DNA of 64,000 nucleotides, taken from positions 1-64,000 of the forward strand of contig JBBPTG010000051.1 in NCBI GenBank assembly GCA_038093975.1, given 5' to 3'. The notes beneath the pieces are model-generated. The model was not told where the DNA came from and searched no databases. It was given only the letters and a program-made list of their open reading frames with translations. Position 1 is the first letter of the stretch. Every line of letters begins with the position of its first letter. This document shows positions 12,478-22,974 of this stretch, in pieces. The position numbers and the translations under genes were made by a program. The stretch is from Chalciporus piperatus. Taxonomy: Eukaryota; Basidiomycota; Agaricomycetes; Boletales; Boletaceae.

Positions 12478-12946
12478 TTTCCAATTCCTGAAGTTGTCCC
12501 GAACGAGCGATCCAAAATTAAGACTGATGTCATGCAGGTCAAGCAGCCAATCAACGTATGAATAAATCACATAGCGTAGTCCATTTGTACCCTGATCCAG
12601 GGCCAGCTGATCACCAATTAGGCCGTGCTCTACTGGCCGGCTAACGATTGGCCGCTGGTGTATGATCACCTAGGTTAGGGATCGGCTAGTAATAGAATGT
12701 ACACGTAGAGTAGGGATCAGCCAATGTACCATTGTGCCCTGGCAATGGGAATGGCCAACACAAAGGTTCCATGAGGTAGGACCTGGCCGACTGGTGCTAA
12801 TCACCCAGTCCTGCCTGCATCAGGGTTCGGCCCATAGAGAATAGGGATAGGCCGATGTGTAAACCCTCCATGTGTAGGGAGCGGCCAATGGAGGGAATGT
12901 TTAGGGGTGGGCATTGGCCAGTGAATCATGTCTCCTACAGCAGGCA

Positions 12947-13206
12947 TGGCCCGATAGATTGAGCCTCAATGCGTAGGGATGGGCCGATGCATTGAGCCTC
13001 AATGCGTAGGGATGGGCCGATGGGTTGAGCCTCAATGCGTAGGAATGGGCCGATGGGTTGAGCCTCAATGCGTAGGGATGGGCCGATGGGTTGAGCCTCA
13101 ATGCGTAGGGATGGGCCGATGCATTGAGCCGCAATGCGTAGGAATGGGCCGATGGGTTGAGCCTCAATGCGTAGGGATGGGCCAATGGCTTGAGCCTCAA
13201 TGTGTA
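12947..13206 (+). repeat. 33 bp tandem array, left foldback arm (about 8 units)
   Basis: The unit contains GGGCCGATGGGTTGAGCCTC followed by AATGCGTAGGGAT. Each unit holds the palindrome TTGAGCCTCAA. Because 33 is a multiple of three and the units lack stops, the array reads as an open frame on both strands (MGRWVEPQCVG-type). I treat that as an artefact, not a gene. Confidence 0.9.
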
Positions 13207-13269
13207 ATTTCTGGCCTGTTCTTCGGCGGCTGATCCCTCCGGGGCTGGTGTTCTCTGCACAGCCCTTGG

Positions 13270-13670
13270 GCCTAACCCATGTCCCGAGCGACTCACCCGC
13301 ACCACAAACGAGTTCTCAGCGACCAGCATGGCCCTCCAGTGGTCCAACCGGCCCACCCATGCCTCAGCCGACTCACCTATGCCCCAAGCGGCTCACCCAT
13401 GTCCCGAGCGACTCACCCGCACCACAAACGAGTCATCAGCGACCCAACCGGCCCATTAGTGCCCCAATTGACTCACCTACGCCCCGAGCGGCTCAGCCAT
13501 GTCCTGAGCGACTCACCCACACCCCAAACGAGTTTTCAGCAACCCAAACGGCCCTCCAGTGGTCCAACCGGCCCATCCATGCCCCAATTGACTCACCTAC
13601 GCCCCGCGCGGCTCACCCATGTCCTGAGCGACTCACCCATGTCCTGAGCGACTCACCCACACCACACACG
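13270..13670 (+). repeat. 120 bp tandem array, left foldback arm (about 3.3 units)
   Basis: The units consist of related ~20-30 bp phrases such as CGACTCACC, CCGGCCCA and CGAGTT. They are open in more than one frame because the period is divisible by three. The array is the inverted counterpart of 14938-15950, which has more units. Confidence 0.88.
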
Positions 13671-13813
13671 AGTTAAAAAAACACGGCGGCTCCTCAGGCT
13701 GGCCACTCATCCAGTCCGAGGACAACAATGGACAATGGACAACGACAGGAGTTAGATACTACTCATAGATACTAGTACATGGAATAAATATATTTTATTC
13801 TACTACTCGTGAA

Positions 13814-14802
13814 CATGCAAAGAGAATTTCGCAAGTACAGAAGACAGAGGCTGGTAAAACTTTTGCTTCTGTACAAGTTCGTACAGAATCGAGACTCTGT
13901 ACAGTGCTGTGACTATGCTGCACAGAGGGGGACCTTTCTGTCATACTGTGACAGGAACATGCTGTGCAGAGTGCCACAGCATTGTGCAGCTCACTGAGGA
14001 TTTGCTGATGCATGATCGCTGGAGGGAAGGTCCTGCATATCATAGGAACATTCGGCTGTCGTTTGGGTGGCAGACTTCATGACCATCTTTCTGTTGCTTC
14101 AGGTGCAAGAGAAACAAATCCTGGTGTCAGTGCAGTCAGGAACCTTTGTTGCTGGTCATTGGCTCCTTCGGTGTGATAGGTCCCAATGATGTCGGCTCTG
14201 GGTCAATTTATCAGACATCTAAAATAGGCCCGAGGACGTTGGGTGTGAAGCTGTCAATCAGACACTTGTCACCTTTCAGCCATGTCTGCATCTTAAATCG
14301 TCCTGATGACGTCGGATAAGAAGCTGTCAAGATATCGGCTAATACATCCGATGTCACTCGGCTGTTGTTCGGAGGAAGGATCTGATGGCTCTGACGTACA
14401 AATGCTTCTGCGAGTGATCAAAGGCTCCGGCCCGTTCATCTTGTCACCTATGCCCCTGGGTGGCCTGAAATATGCTAACCTGCCAATAAGGCAAACATTA
14501 TCACCAAGTATCCGATTGTACAATGGTCAAGCCCAAGATCGAGAAGGCCACACCATGGACCCCAGTGCAAGAGGTCAAGTTTCTCAAGAAGGGATCAAAG
14601 ATCAAGATGGTCAAGCTCACCCCGCCAAGCCACAAGAGCAAAAAACACAAGGCTGCTATCCCTCAATCATCACCTCAGATGCCGAGACTAGAAACGCCAC
14701 TGGATCGTGGCCTCACATCAAGCACTGCTGATCGGATGTATGACGCAGCTGATGGAGAGTATGTTCTGCCTTCTTTGAAACTGCCTAAACCTTGCATGTT
14801 CA
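13814..14802. other. Unpaired centre of the foldback element
   Basis: About 990 bp sits between the arms. Possible frames include 14523-14840 (plus), starting MVKPKIEKATPWTPVQEVKF and rich in Lys and Pro, and 14306-14731 in another frame. Neither has a domain I recognise, splice support or an obvious start context. It could be a remnant of captured or transposase sequence. Confidence 0.4.
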
Positions 14803-14937
14803 CGAGTAGTAGAATAAAATATATTTATTCCATGTACTAGTATCTATGAGTAGTATCTAACTCCTGTCGTTGTCCATTGTCCATTGTTGTCCTCGGACTG
14901 GATGAGTGGCCAGCCTGAGGGGCCGCTGTGTTTTTTT

Positions 14938-15950
14938 AACTCGTTTGTGGTGCGGGTGAGTCGCTCGGGCCATGGGTGAGCTGCTCGGGGCGTAGGTGAG
15001 TCAATTGGGGCATGGATGGGCCGGTTGGACCACTGGAGGGCCGTTTGGGTTGCTGAAAACTCGTTTGGGGTGTGGGTGAGTCGCTCAGGACATGGCTGAG
15101 CCGCTCGGGGTGTAGGTGAGTCGATTGGGGCACTAATGGGCCGGTTGGGTCGCTGATGACTCGTTTGTGGTGTGGGTGAGTCGCTCGGGACATGGGTGAG
15201 CCGCTCAGGGTGTAGGTGAGACCATTGGGGCATGGATGGGCCGGTTGGAGCACTGGAGGGCCGTTTGGGTCGCTGAGAACTCGTTTGGGGTGTGGGTGAG
15301 TTGCTCGGGGCGTAGGTGAGTCGATCAGACCATAAATGGGCCGGTTGGACCACTGGAGGGCCGTTTGGGTCGCTGAGAACTCGTTTGTGGTGCGGGTGAG
15401 TCGCTCAGGACATGGCTGAGCCGCTCGGGGCGTAGGTGAGTCGATTGGGGCACTAATGGGCCGGTTGGGTCGCTGATGACTCGTTTGTGGTGCGGGTGAG
15501 TCGCTCGGGAATGGGTGAGCCGCTTGGGGCATAGGTGAGTCGGCTGAGGCATGGGTGGGCCGGTTGGACCACTGGAGGGCCATGCCGGTCGCTGAGAACT
15601 CGTTTGTGGTGTGGGTGAGTCGCTCAGGACATGGCTGAGCCACTCGGGGCGTAGGTGAGTCGATTGGGGCACTAATGGGCCGGTTGGGTCGCTGATGACT
15701 TGTTTGTGGTGTGGGTGAGTCGCTCAGGACATGGCTGAGCCGCTCGGGGCGTAGGTGAGTCGATTGGGGCACTAATGGGCCGGTTGGGTCGCTGATGACT
15801 CGTTTGTGGTGTGGGTGAGCCGCTCGGGACATGGGTGAGCCGCTTGGGGCATAGGTGAGTCGACTGAGGCATGGGTGGGCCGGTTGGACCACTGGAGGGC
15901 CATGCCGGTCGCTGAGAACTCGTTTGTGGTGCGGGTGAGTCGCTCGGGAC
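14938..15950 (-). repeat. 120 bp tandem array, right foldback arm (about 8.4 units)
   Basis: The 120 bp period is exact over much of the array. Phrases such as GGGTGAGTCG, CCGGTTGG and ACTCGTTTGTGG recur, with scattered point differences and one short deletion near 15508. Long stop-free frames on the minus strand are by-products of the period. It is the inverted partner of the left-arm array. Confidence 0.92.
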
Positions 15951-16264
15951 ATGGGTTAGGCCCAAGGGCTGTGCAGAGAACACCAGCCCCGGAGGGATCA
16001 GCCGCCGAAGAACAGGCCAGAAATGATGATGCCACGCTGATGGCCATATCTTGGATCAGGTTTGAACGCTTAGAATTTCTGGCCTACACTCGTAGGCAAC
16101 ACATATTCCATCTGATTTCTTTGCTACGTCAGATGGACATGTTCGAGAGGCTGAGGAATGTCATGTAGTGTAGGCCATATAATATTGACACTGATCAGAT
16201 TGGCTTATCCCTACCCATGGACTAACTTTACATCCACCCGCCCCTAACGAGTGACAATAAGAAT

Positions 16265-16830
16265 ATCGGCCCATTCCTAAGCATTGAGGCTCAACGCATT
16301 GGCCCATTCCTACGCATTGAGGCTCAACCCATCGGCCCATTCCTACACATTGAGGCTCAACCCATCGGCCCATCCCTACACATTGACACTGATTGCATCG
16401 GCCCATCCCTACACATTGAGGCTCAACCCATCGGCCCATCCCTACACATTGACACTGATTGCATCGGCCCATCCCTACACATTGAGCCTCAATGCATCGG
16501 CCCATTCCTACACATTGAGGCTCAACCCATCGGCCCATCCCTACACATTGAGGCTCAATGCATCGGCCCATTCCTACACATTGAGCCTCAATGCATCGGC
16601 CCATCCCTACACATTGAGGCTCAAGCCATTGGCCCATTCCTACACATTGAGGCTCAATGCATCGGCCCATTCCTACGCATTGAGCCTCAATGCATCGGCC
16701 CATCCCTACCTACTGAGGCGGGTTGCATCGGCCCATCCCTACCTACTGAGGCGGGTTGCATCGGCCCATCCCTACAGATAGACATCATTGCATCAGCCCA
16801 TCCCTACCCATTGACACTCAATCTATCGGG
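16265..16830 (-). repeat. 33 bp tandem array, right foldback arm (about 17 units)
   Basis: The unit is CGGCCCATCCCTACACATTG followed by AGGCTCAATGCAT, in inverted orientation to the left array. Most units keep the TTGAG-C-CTCAA palindrome. Some variants carry ACACTGATTGCAT or ACTGAGGCGGGTTGCAT instead and alternate with the main unit, which suggests multi-unit duplication. Confidence 0.92.
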
Positions 16831-17106
16831 CCATGCCTGCTGTAGGAGACATGATTCACTGGCCAATGCCCACCCCTAAACATTCCCTCCATCGGCCGCT
16901 CCCTACACATGGAGAGTTTACACATCGGCCTATCCCTATTCTCTATGGGCCGAACCCTGATGCAGGCAGGACTGGGTGATTAGCACCAGTCGGCCAGGTC
17001 CTACCTCATGGAACCTTTGTGTTGGCCATTCCCATTGCCAGGGCACAATGGTACATTGGCTGATCCCTACTCTATGTGTACATTCTATCACTAGCCGATT
17101 CCTAAC

Positions 17107-19250
17107 CTAGGTGATCATACACCAGCGGCCAATCGTTAGCCGGCCAGTAGAGCACGGCCTAATTGGCGATCGGCTGGCCTTGCTGTACGGCCTAACGAGC
17201 TGAATGGGCTCCAAGCGCCTGACATGATCGGTCTCCGTTGAAATCAGTTTAAAGATCGCCTCCTGTCGACCCCTCTCATCGTTTGAGATCTCTTTAAGGG
17301 CAGATGGATCGAACAATCTTGCCCAGGGCAAATCAGGCTCTGTACTGTCAGGTTTTGAAGAACGCGATTTAGGACGGAAGTCGCGAAGAGGCGCAGGGGA
17401 TGGGTATGAGCATTTGTAATCCTTCAGGCAGGTTAGGATATCTTTGGCACGAGCATCTGTTAGCCTCGCATATATTGTATCCGGTTCCGAGAAGTCATCA
17501 TGATGGCGCTCCCAACAGATCCTGAATGCATTGCAAAGCCCCCGCATATGAATCGCTGCGACCGAGCGAGTGCTCCCAATGGCCTCCACGAGAATCGAGA
17601 TCCCTTGATCCAGGTCGGAGACATATTCGAATCGCTGAAAACGGGAAAAGCATAAATTTCCCATGATGTTTATAAAGCTAGCTTTGTCGATTTTGGCATC
17701 CCTGAGCCGCAAACCCGCTTGATCGAGGTCAACCTTGTCTCCAAGATCATAAAAGCGAACCAGCAGGGAGTCGGCAAGGGCGGAGAGATACCTGGGTCTA
17801 ATGGGGTGGTCATCTGGGATGAGCCGAACTGCATCTTCGAACCTTGAAACTGCTTGGTGCAAGTCCCCAACCTCGCCGCCGTGCCTTCCGTTGAAACGAA
17901 TGAGAGAAGAATTACCCAGGCTTGTTAGGTAGCGGGGTTTCCGAGGATGGCCATCAGGAGTGGATCGTATGGCATCCTCGAGATGGGAAATCGCCTCCGC
18001 AATATCGCCGGAATTCTGCAGTACCTCATAGCGTCTCAGCAACGCGACACTGAGATTGTTCAGCCGCTCAGGTCTATCGAAATGGCCTTCTGGATGGAGC
18101 TGAATCGCTCGCTTGAGCTCTGGGATCAAGTTGTCGAGGTCGGCGAAGCTCAAGATAAGAGCTTTGTGTGTTTGGTAGGATTGAGATAAGAGATCCGCAG
18201 CTTGGTGCATGTGGGTACGAACATTGCAAGAGGCTTGGATCTCTTTGGCGTACCCCTCGATCTCGAATGCAATGGAGTCTTCACGCCCTTGTTCCTCGGA
18301 CCGATACAAGAGCGCCTGAGTGAGGTGAAGCAACGTCGCAGCTCGGTCAGGGTGACCAACAGGACGCAAATTGAGCGCGTCTTGATATCGAGCAATGGGG
18401 GAAGCGAGGTTTGTACCATCAACCTGACAGCTAATAAACTCAGCCGTGGCAAGGTTGAACAGGATGACAGCGTGACGTGCGTGGCCGACGGGGCAAATAT
18501 CGAGAGCATGTTTGAAATGTACCAAGCTGATCTCGAGATCTTCTCTCTGGTAGTTTTTGTAGTAGCGGAGAAGAGTGTCGTGTCCTAGATCTGTTTCCCA
18601 TGCAAGGTTCGAAGACTCCTCCCACTCCAACTAACCAAGTCATAATCAGCAAAGAGGGATCGTAAGCGTAAAAGGGTTGCGTACGTTGGTATCGAGATTG
18701 AACAGGCATCGCTCTGCCATAACGAGAAGTGAAGAGCACCAAGGGGGAACTTCCCCATCCTCTGAAGACAATGTGAATACTGTATAGTTCTTGAGTACTT
18801 CGAATCATTTTTCCACGACCACTGATGCTCACGCTGTGAGTTGCTAAGCAACTGCCCTACAGTGCTGTGCAATACGTGGAGGGTCTCTCCTTTCCCCAGT
18901 GTCAGGGTAAGCTCGAAAGAGGCGCGAATCGTTACGACGACATTCTTGGATTTATCGGAGGGACTGTGTTCCGTGAGCGATAAGCAGCCAAGGATAGATG
19001 GGTAATCTCACAGTAGGATCTCATCATCCCATTCAATGACGCTCTCGTCGACTAAGATCGACTTGGTTTTAGTTCTCCTTTTAGTATCATCCACCTCGAA
19101 CCCGATATAAAAACCGACGGGGAGTTGTGCGTGACTAACATTGACGTCTTCTGCTCGGATCCCTGAAAAACGATAATTAACTTCTGGGTGACGACGGCAG
19201 GACGAACAGGTACGTGTTATGATGGTTTGGGGATCATGTTTTGGCAACAT
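17107..19250 (-). CDS. C2-like plus TPR repeat protein, 3' end replaced by foldback arm
   Basis: Minus-strand exons (plus coordinates) 19214-19250, 19012-19162, 18833-18963, 18685-18761 and 17107-18630 join in frame to 639 residues. The N-terminal ~150 residues form a C2-like beta domain (LPVGFYIGFEVDD, VIEWDDEILL, VVVTIRASFELTLTLG). From about residue 165 there are tetratricopeptide-type helical pairs with recurring LRPVGHPDRAATLLHLTQAL, HPEGHFDRPERLNNLSVALL and IRPRYLSALADSLLVRFYD units. Fungal proteins of this layout normally go on to a C-terminal caspase-like CHAT domain and exceed 1000 residues; that part is missing. The host sequence stops at the foldback end (17184), and the last 25 codons and the TAG/TGA-type stop come from the element. 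It is probably a truncated, possibly non-functional gene. Confidence 0.75.
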
Positions 19251-19385
19251 TGGGCGGGAAAATCCCTCAAGGGGGACGCGAGACGCGCTGCTACCTTGAA
19301 GTTCGCTCGGTGACCCAACTTTCTGAGCGACTGGAGTCCTTGGGTCCTCATTGGAAATGTACTCGATCAAAGGACAGACGAAGAC

Positions 19386-19750
19386 CTACTGTTTGCTTCG
19401 CAGGAATACGGCACCTAAGAACAATCAACATCACTGATTGTCACGGTGATAGGCTTTGTAGTGACGTACCATTGTGGCTCACGGAGTCTACGAGATGGGA
19501 ATAGTGCTCCAACAAAAATGTTTCAAGGCGCTCGTTGTGCGCCAGGTCATCATACGTCAGCCCAGCCTGCAAGAATGGTCAGATGTAAACATAGACAAGC
19601 GAACGACAACTGACCTCATCGAGCATGTTTATCCATTGATCGTCATGGGTGACGGCCACCTGAGCCTCAGGATTCTGTCCAAAAATTACTGGACTGCACT
19701 AATTGGTATTGTACCACACAAACCTTGGCCAACAAAAAACGGTTGATCAT
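19386..19750 (-). CDS. Small hypothetical protein, 4 exons
   Basis: Minus-strand exons (plus coordinates) 19724-19750, 19615-19674, 19470-19566 and 19386-19414 join in frame to 70 residues: a short start (MINRFLLAK), then VAVTHDDQWINMLDE, LTYDDLAHNERLETFLLEHY and an end at RSKQ. All introns are GT-AG and 48-55 bp. It is short, with no motif I know, and could be the head of a longer gene cut off by the C2+TPR gene just downstream. A broken copy of its first two exons lies at 51031-51175 beside a paralogue of the neighbouring gene, so the pair moved together. Confidence 0.45.
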
Positions 19751-19857
19751 GTTAGAAGGATGGAAGGGCTGTAAGATAGCTCAAACTAAGAAAATGTGCT
19801 CGATTGACGGCGCTGACCTCGGATGATCGCGCCTCTTGCTCACTTCCTATGATGTCA

Positions 19858-20241
19858 TTACCGTTCAATGGCAGGCCCTCTACGAAGTGATAGCTTTGAC
19901 CCACCTATGCAGCGTGGACGGAGCCTCTTTAGCAAGGCCGAGAGAATTCGAAAGGCTTTGAGAACCCGGGCGCGCCGTCGTTCTGGAACCCAGTCGACCA
20001 AAGGATCTGGGGCCCAGCGGCTCACCGTAATGCTAAAACCCCTGATTAAGATTGTTTGATTATTCTCGGCATACTGACTATCGATAGAACCGCTGCGCCA
20101 ATCCACGGGGAAAGAGGGGTGCCATTTGTAATACCCGACATTTGGAGTCGTCCTTGCCACCCGAATTCGTCCACCATTTGATCCAGAAGCGTTATTGAAT
20201 GAGCCAAGGGACCAAGCGCGCGCCTTGTGGAAGCCAGTAAC
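19858..20241 (-). pseudogene. 3' part of the gene split by the LTR element
   Basis: On the minus strand this carries the C-terminal ~125 codons of the protein whose first part is at 27061-27631. It reads TPNVGYYKWHPSFPVDWRSG, ENNQTILIRGFSITVSRWAP and LSLRRGPAIER before the stop, and matches the end of the intact paralogue at 49969-50917 nearly residue for residue. The break is exactly at the 5 bp target duplication GTAAC (20237-20241). Without a start or promoter it cannot be made as a normal protein. Confidence 0.88.
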
Positions 20242-20841
20242 TGTTACGAACGCTCAGTTCCTTATCCTAGTCTTTCCTAGACTTCACTACGCTTACTACG
20301 TTTCTCTTTCACTTTTGGACTTAGTCGCTTTCTCTCCCTTTTCTGTTATCTTATCTTATCAAGATCACATCACGTGACCTGCTGACATCAGCTAGGTCTA
20401 GCCTTTCGCTTACGTAACGTGGCTGTGCGTGGCTGTGCATCTTCCCCACTGTCCATGACTCATACCGAGTCACCATGACTCAGACTCTTAATGACTCATT
20501 ATGACTCACCGTGACTCATACTGACTCATGACTCATCTCGCTTCCTAGTCATATACGCTATTGGCTGTTACTCGCCATGACTCATATCTAGTCATACCTA
20601 GTCATATAGTTAAGGTTTAGCCACAACATGTACAAACACTGTCAATAGTATATAAACCCGGGTTGACAAGCACTGGCTCCCCAGTCTTGTTCTCCTGGAG
20701 TTTCCTCTTCTTGAACTTCATGGGCCAAGCGCTCCTGCTTGCCTAGTCTGATCCTCAGCTCTAGTTACTGAGTTGATGTGGTTTCGCTAGGGCATGTTGT
20801 CTGATGATAGCGCTAGCTCTTGATTGAGTTGAGTCGTTTCA
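20242..20841 (+). repeat. 5' LTR
   Basis: 600 bp, TG...CA. It holds eight TGACTCA words between about 20455 and 20590 and a TATATAAA box at 20649-20656, giving a conventional U3 promoter layout. It is longer than the 3' LTR because of extra short repeats (GTGGCTGTGC twice, and an additional TGACTCA/GAGTCA unit). Confidence 0.92.
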
Positions 20842-22260
20842 TTAGAACAAGACTATTAACATTCACCTTGCCTCAGTGTCTCGTCACTGCCGCACTCGTT
20901 GTACGCCATCTGCACCGTCGTCGCAAGTGGGTACCAGCACAATCGAGAAACGTGCTTCGTCGTCGCTGAAGATAACTAGGTCAGCAAAACCATATCGTCG
21001 TCCGCGTTGAGTCTGCCAGTCAGCTCACCATCGTCCTCATCGCTGAAGATAACTCGGTCAGCAAATCCGACGTCATTGTCGTCGTCGTCGTCGAGCTTGC
21101 AAGTCAGCTCATCATTGTCAACATCGTCGAGCCTGCCAGTCAGCTCATCACCATCGTTCGCGTACATGCTCATTGAGATCGAGCTTATCGTTGCTGCTAT
21201 CGCAACAGTACGTCGTCACTGTCTTACAACCCAGCAGAGTGCTTACCTCTGTCATCTATTGCGCTGTCGTCGCGCTCACCATCCTTGTCACTGTCGAGGC
21301 TGCTAGCCAGCTCATATCGTCATCACTGTTGCTGCGTCCGCAACACGTCGTCATCGTCGCCACATACTCAGACCTACCTAGCTTTGGTCGTGAGCTAAAG
21401 AGTCACTACCTAGTGTTGATGACTGCGTCATGACACTTGGATAAACTTGATCACACTGCCCGGACTCTAGGGCTAAAGAGTTGGTCGTTTGACCGTTGGC
21501 GTACGTGACACGCTCAGAGAAAGCAACTCTGTTCCCACCCACATACGGCTGTCCACCGTTCTAAACGGGATAATGTTGCTGTTCCCCATAGTGCACAAGG
21601 GGCTCTTTGATCATTGGAGATCGCTTGGGTATAGCCAATAGCCTTTGCGTGTACACATGATCCAGGTTCGCGTGATCACCTGTTGACGTCACGAATTCGC
21701 CTTCTGGCTTTTCATTTCTCATGGGTCAGCATTTAGTGCCCAGTTTCTGTTACCCATTCGTCGTCGTCGTCACCCCACATCCCTATCCGTGTACATCGTC
21801 GTCGCTGTCTCGCGACTCTGCTAGAGTGTCTACCTCTATCGTGTACATCGTCGCCGTTGCTCTGCAACTATTCCCTGGCAACTAGAGTGTCTACCTCTGT
21901 TGCACATTCCGCCGCCGTCACCCGCGATGCCTGAAAGATAGCTTCACGATCTGTTGAACCTCACTTGGTCTTCTATACCGGTTTGGACAATCAACGCGCA
22001 GTACTCTAGCAGTACTTAGAAGATCAATACCCTGAGTTATCGCAACTCACGTGCAAGAGCCACCGCCGCTCGACTTCGTCTCCCTCGACATCTACAAGCT
22101 TGAAAGACAGCTTTACGACTTTATCATCGTTGTCACCGACACATCACGTCAAGAACGCTGTCACTAGTGTCTATCCTACTGAGGTGTTTTCCCTCACAAG
22201 CATCATCGGAGAATCTGAGCAGGGATAATCCAACACAGTCCCTGAACGTGTCTGGAATCC
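20842..22260. other. LTR-element interior, trinucleotide-rich part
   Basis: CGTCGTCGT, GTCGTCG and CATCGTC phrases recur and make artificial Ser- or Asp-rich frames on both strands (for example 20976-21306). No retroviral-type protein motif is present in any frame. Confidence 0.6.
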
Positions 22261-22499
22261 AAAACTCTCACCGCCCGCATCAGGAAAAACCTCCCGTGGA
22301 TAATTCTCTGGAATACTAACAATTTCCAGAAAAAGTTAAAATTTTCACAGAATTCCTTGTATTCTTCAGATTTGTTGATATTTGTGATAAATACTTGAAC
22401 CTCCCAGGATGTGTATTAGATGATATTTGTCAAAATTTCACAGAATTCTTTGTATTCTTCAGATTTGTTGATATTAGTGACATTTTACTATGCATTCAT

Positions 22500-22870
22500 G
22501 GAAATGTGTGTTAGGATTGAGTATAGTAAAGTGTACAAAAAAGTGTACTAAAAGTGTAGTCAAAAGTGTGGGAAAGTGTGTTTGGATTAGTGTAGTAAAG
22601 TGTACAAAAAAGCGTAGTAAAACAGTAGTCAAAAGTGTAGTAAAGGTGTAGGGATTAGTGTAGCAAAAGTGTACAAAAAAGCGTAGTAAAAGTGTACTTA
22701 AAAGTGTACCAAAGTGTGTAATAATTGAGTGTACCAAAGTGTACAAAAAAGTGTACCAAAGCATACTTAAAAGTGTAGTAAAGTGTTTAGTAATTGAGTG
22801 TACAAAGTGTACTTAAAGTGTGTAATAATTGAGTGTAGCAAAGTGTACAAAAAGTGTACAAAAATTGCCT
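22500..22870. repeat. Short tandem repeats of GTGTAC/AAAAAGTGTAG
   Basis: About 20 imperfect units of 18-25 bp built from AAAGTGTACAAAAAAGTGTA-like phrases, with GTGTAGTAAAAG and GTGTGTAATAATTGAGTG variants. They are AT-rich and non-coding; the minus-strand frame 22474-22764 (LRFFVHF repeats) is a by-product. Confidence 0.85.
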
Positions 22871-22974
22871 AATGAAGTGTAGCCTCATTCCCTAATCGTT
22901 GGACTTGTCAAAAATCCGCGCGAGCAAGTCACGTGACTACGTTGAACTTGCCGCGTCGTCAGCACTTTCGACTT

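Larger units (their letters stand above)
12596..17184. mobile_element. Foldback-like element with very long inverted arms made of tandem repeats
   Basis: The left arm (12596-13813) and right arm (14803-17184) are inverted copies, both ending at GGCCAGC. Each arm has, from outside in, about 350 bp of unique sequence, a 33 bp tandem array, a unique joint, a 120 bp tandem array and a unique inner part with GAGTTAAAAAAACAC and ATGGAATAAATATATTTTAT. The arms differ in length (about 1.2 against 2.4 kb) because the arrays expanded unequally. The unpaired centre (13814-14802) has no recognised transposase. Long TIRs of direct repeats are the hallmark of Foldback elements. I see no target duplication at the outer ends, so the exact limits and mechanism are open. 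Confidence 0.8.

Noticed and set aside
12901..13676. Long stop-free frames with Ala/Leu/Arg or Pro/His repeats
   Set aside because: They lie in 33 bp and 120 bp tandem arrays whose periods are multiples of three, and they are open on both strands. They are by-products of repetition.
14844..15983. A 338-residue minus-strand frame rich in SHPERLTH/SDSPTPQTS repeats
   Set aside because: Same reason: it is the 120 bp array of the right foldback arm, with no conserved start and no splice or domain support.
20976..21306. Ser-rich or Asp-rich frames in the LTR interior
   Set aside because: They come from CGTCGT-type simple sequence and are open on both strands without any retroelement motif.
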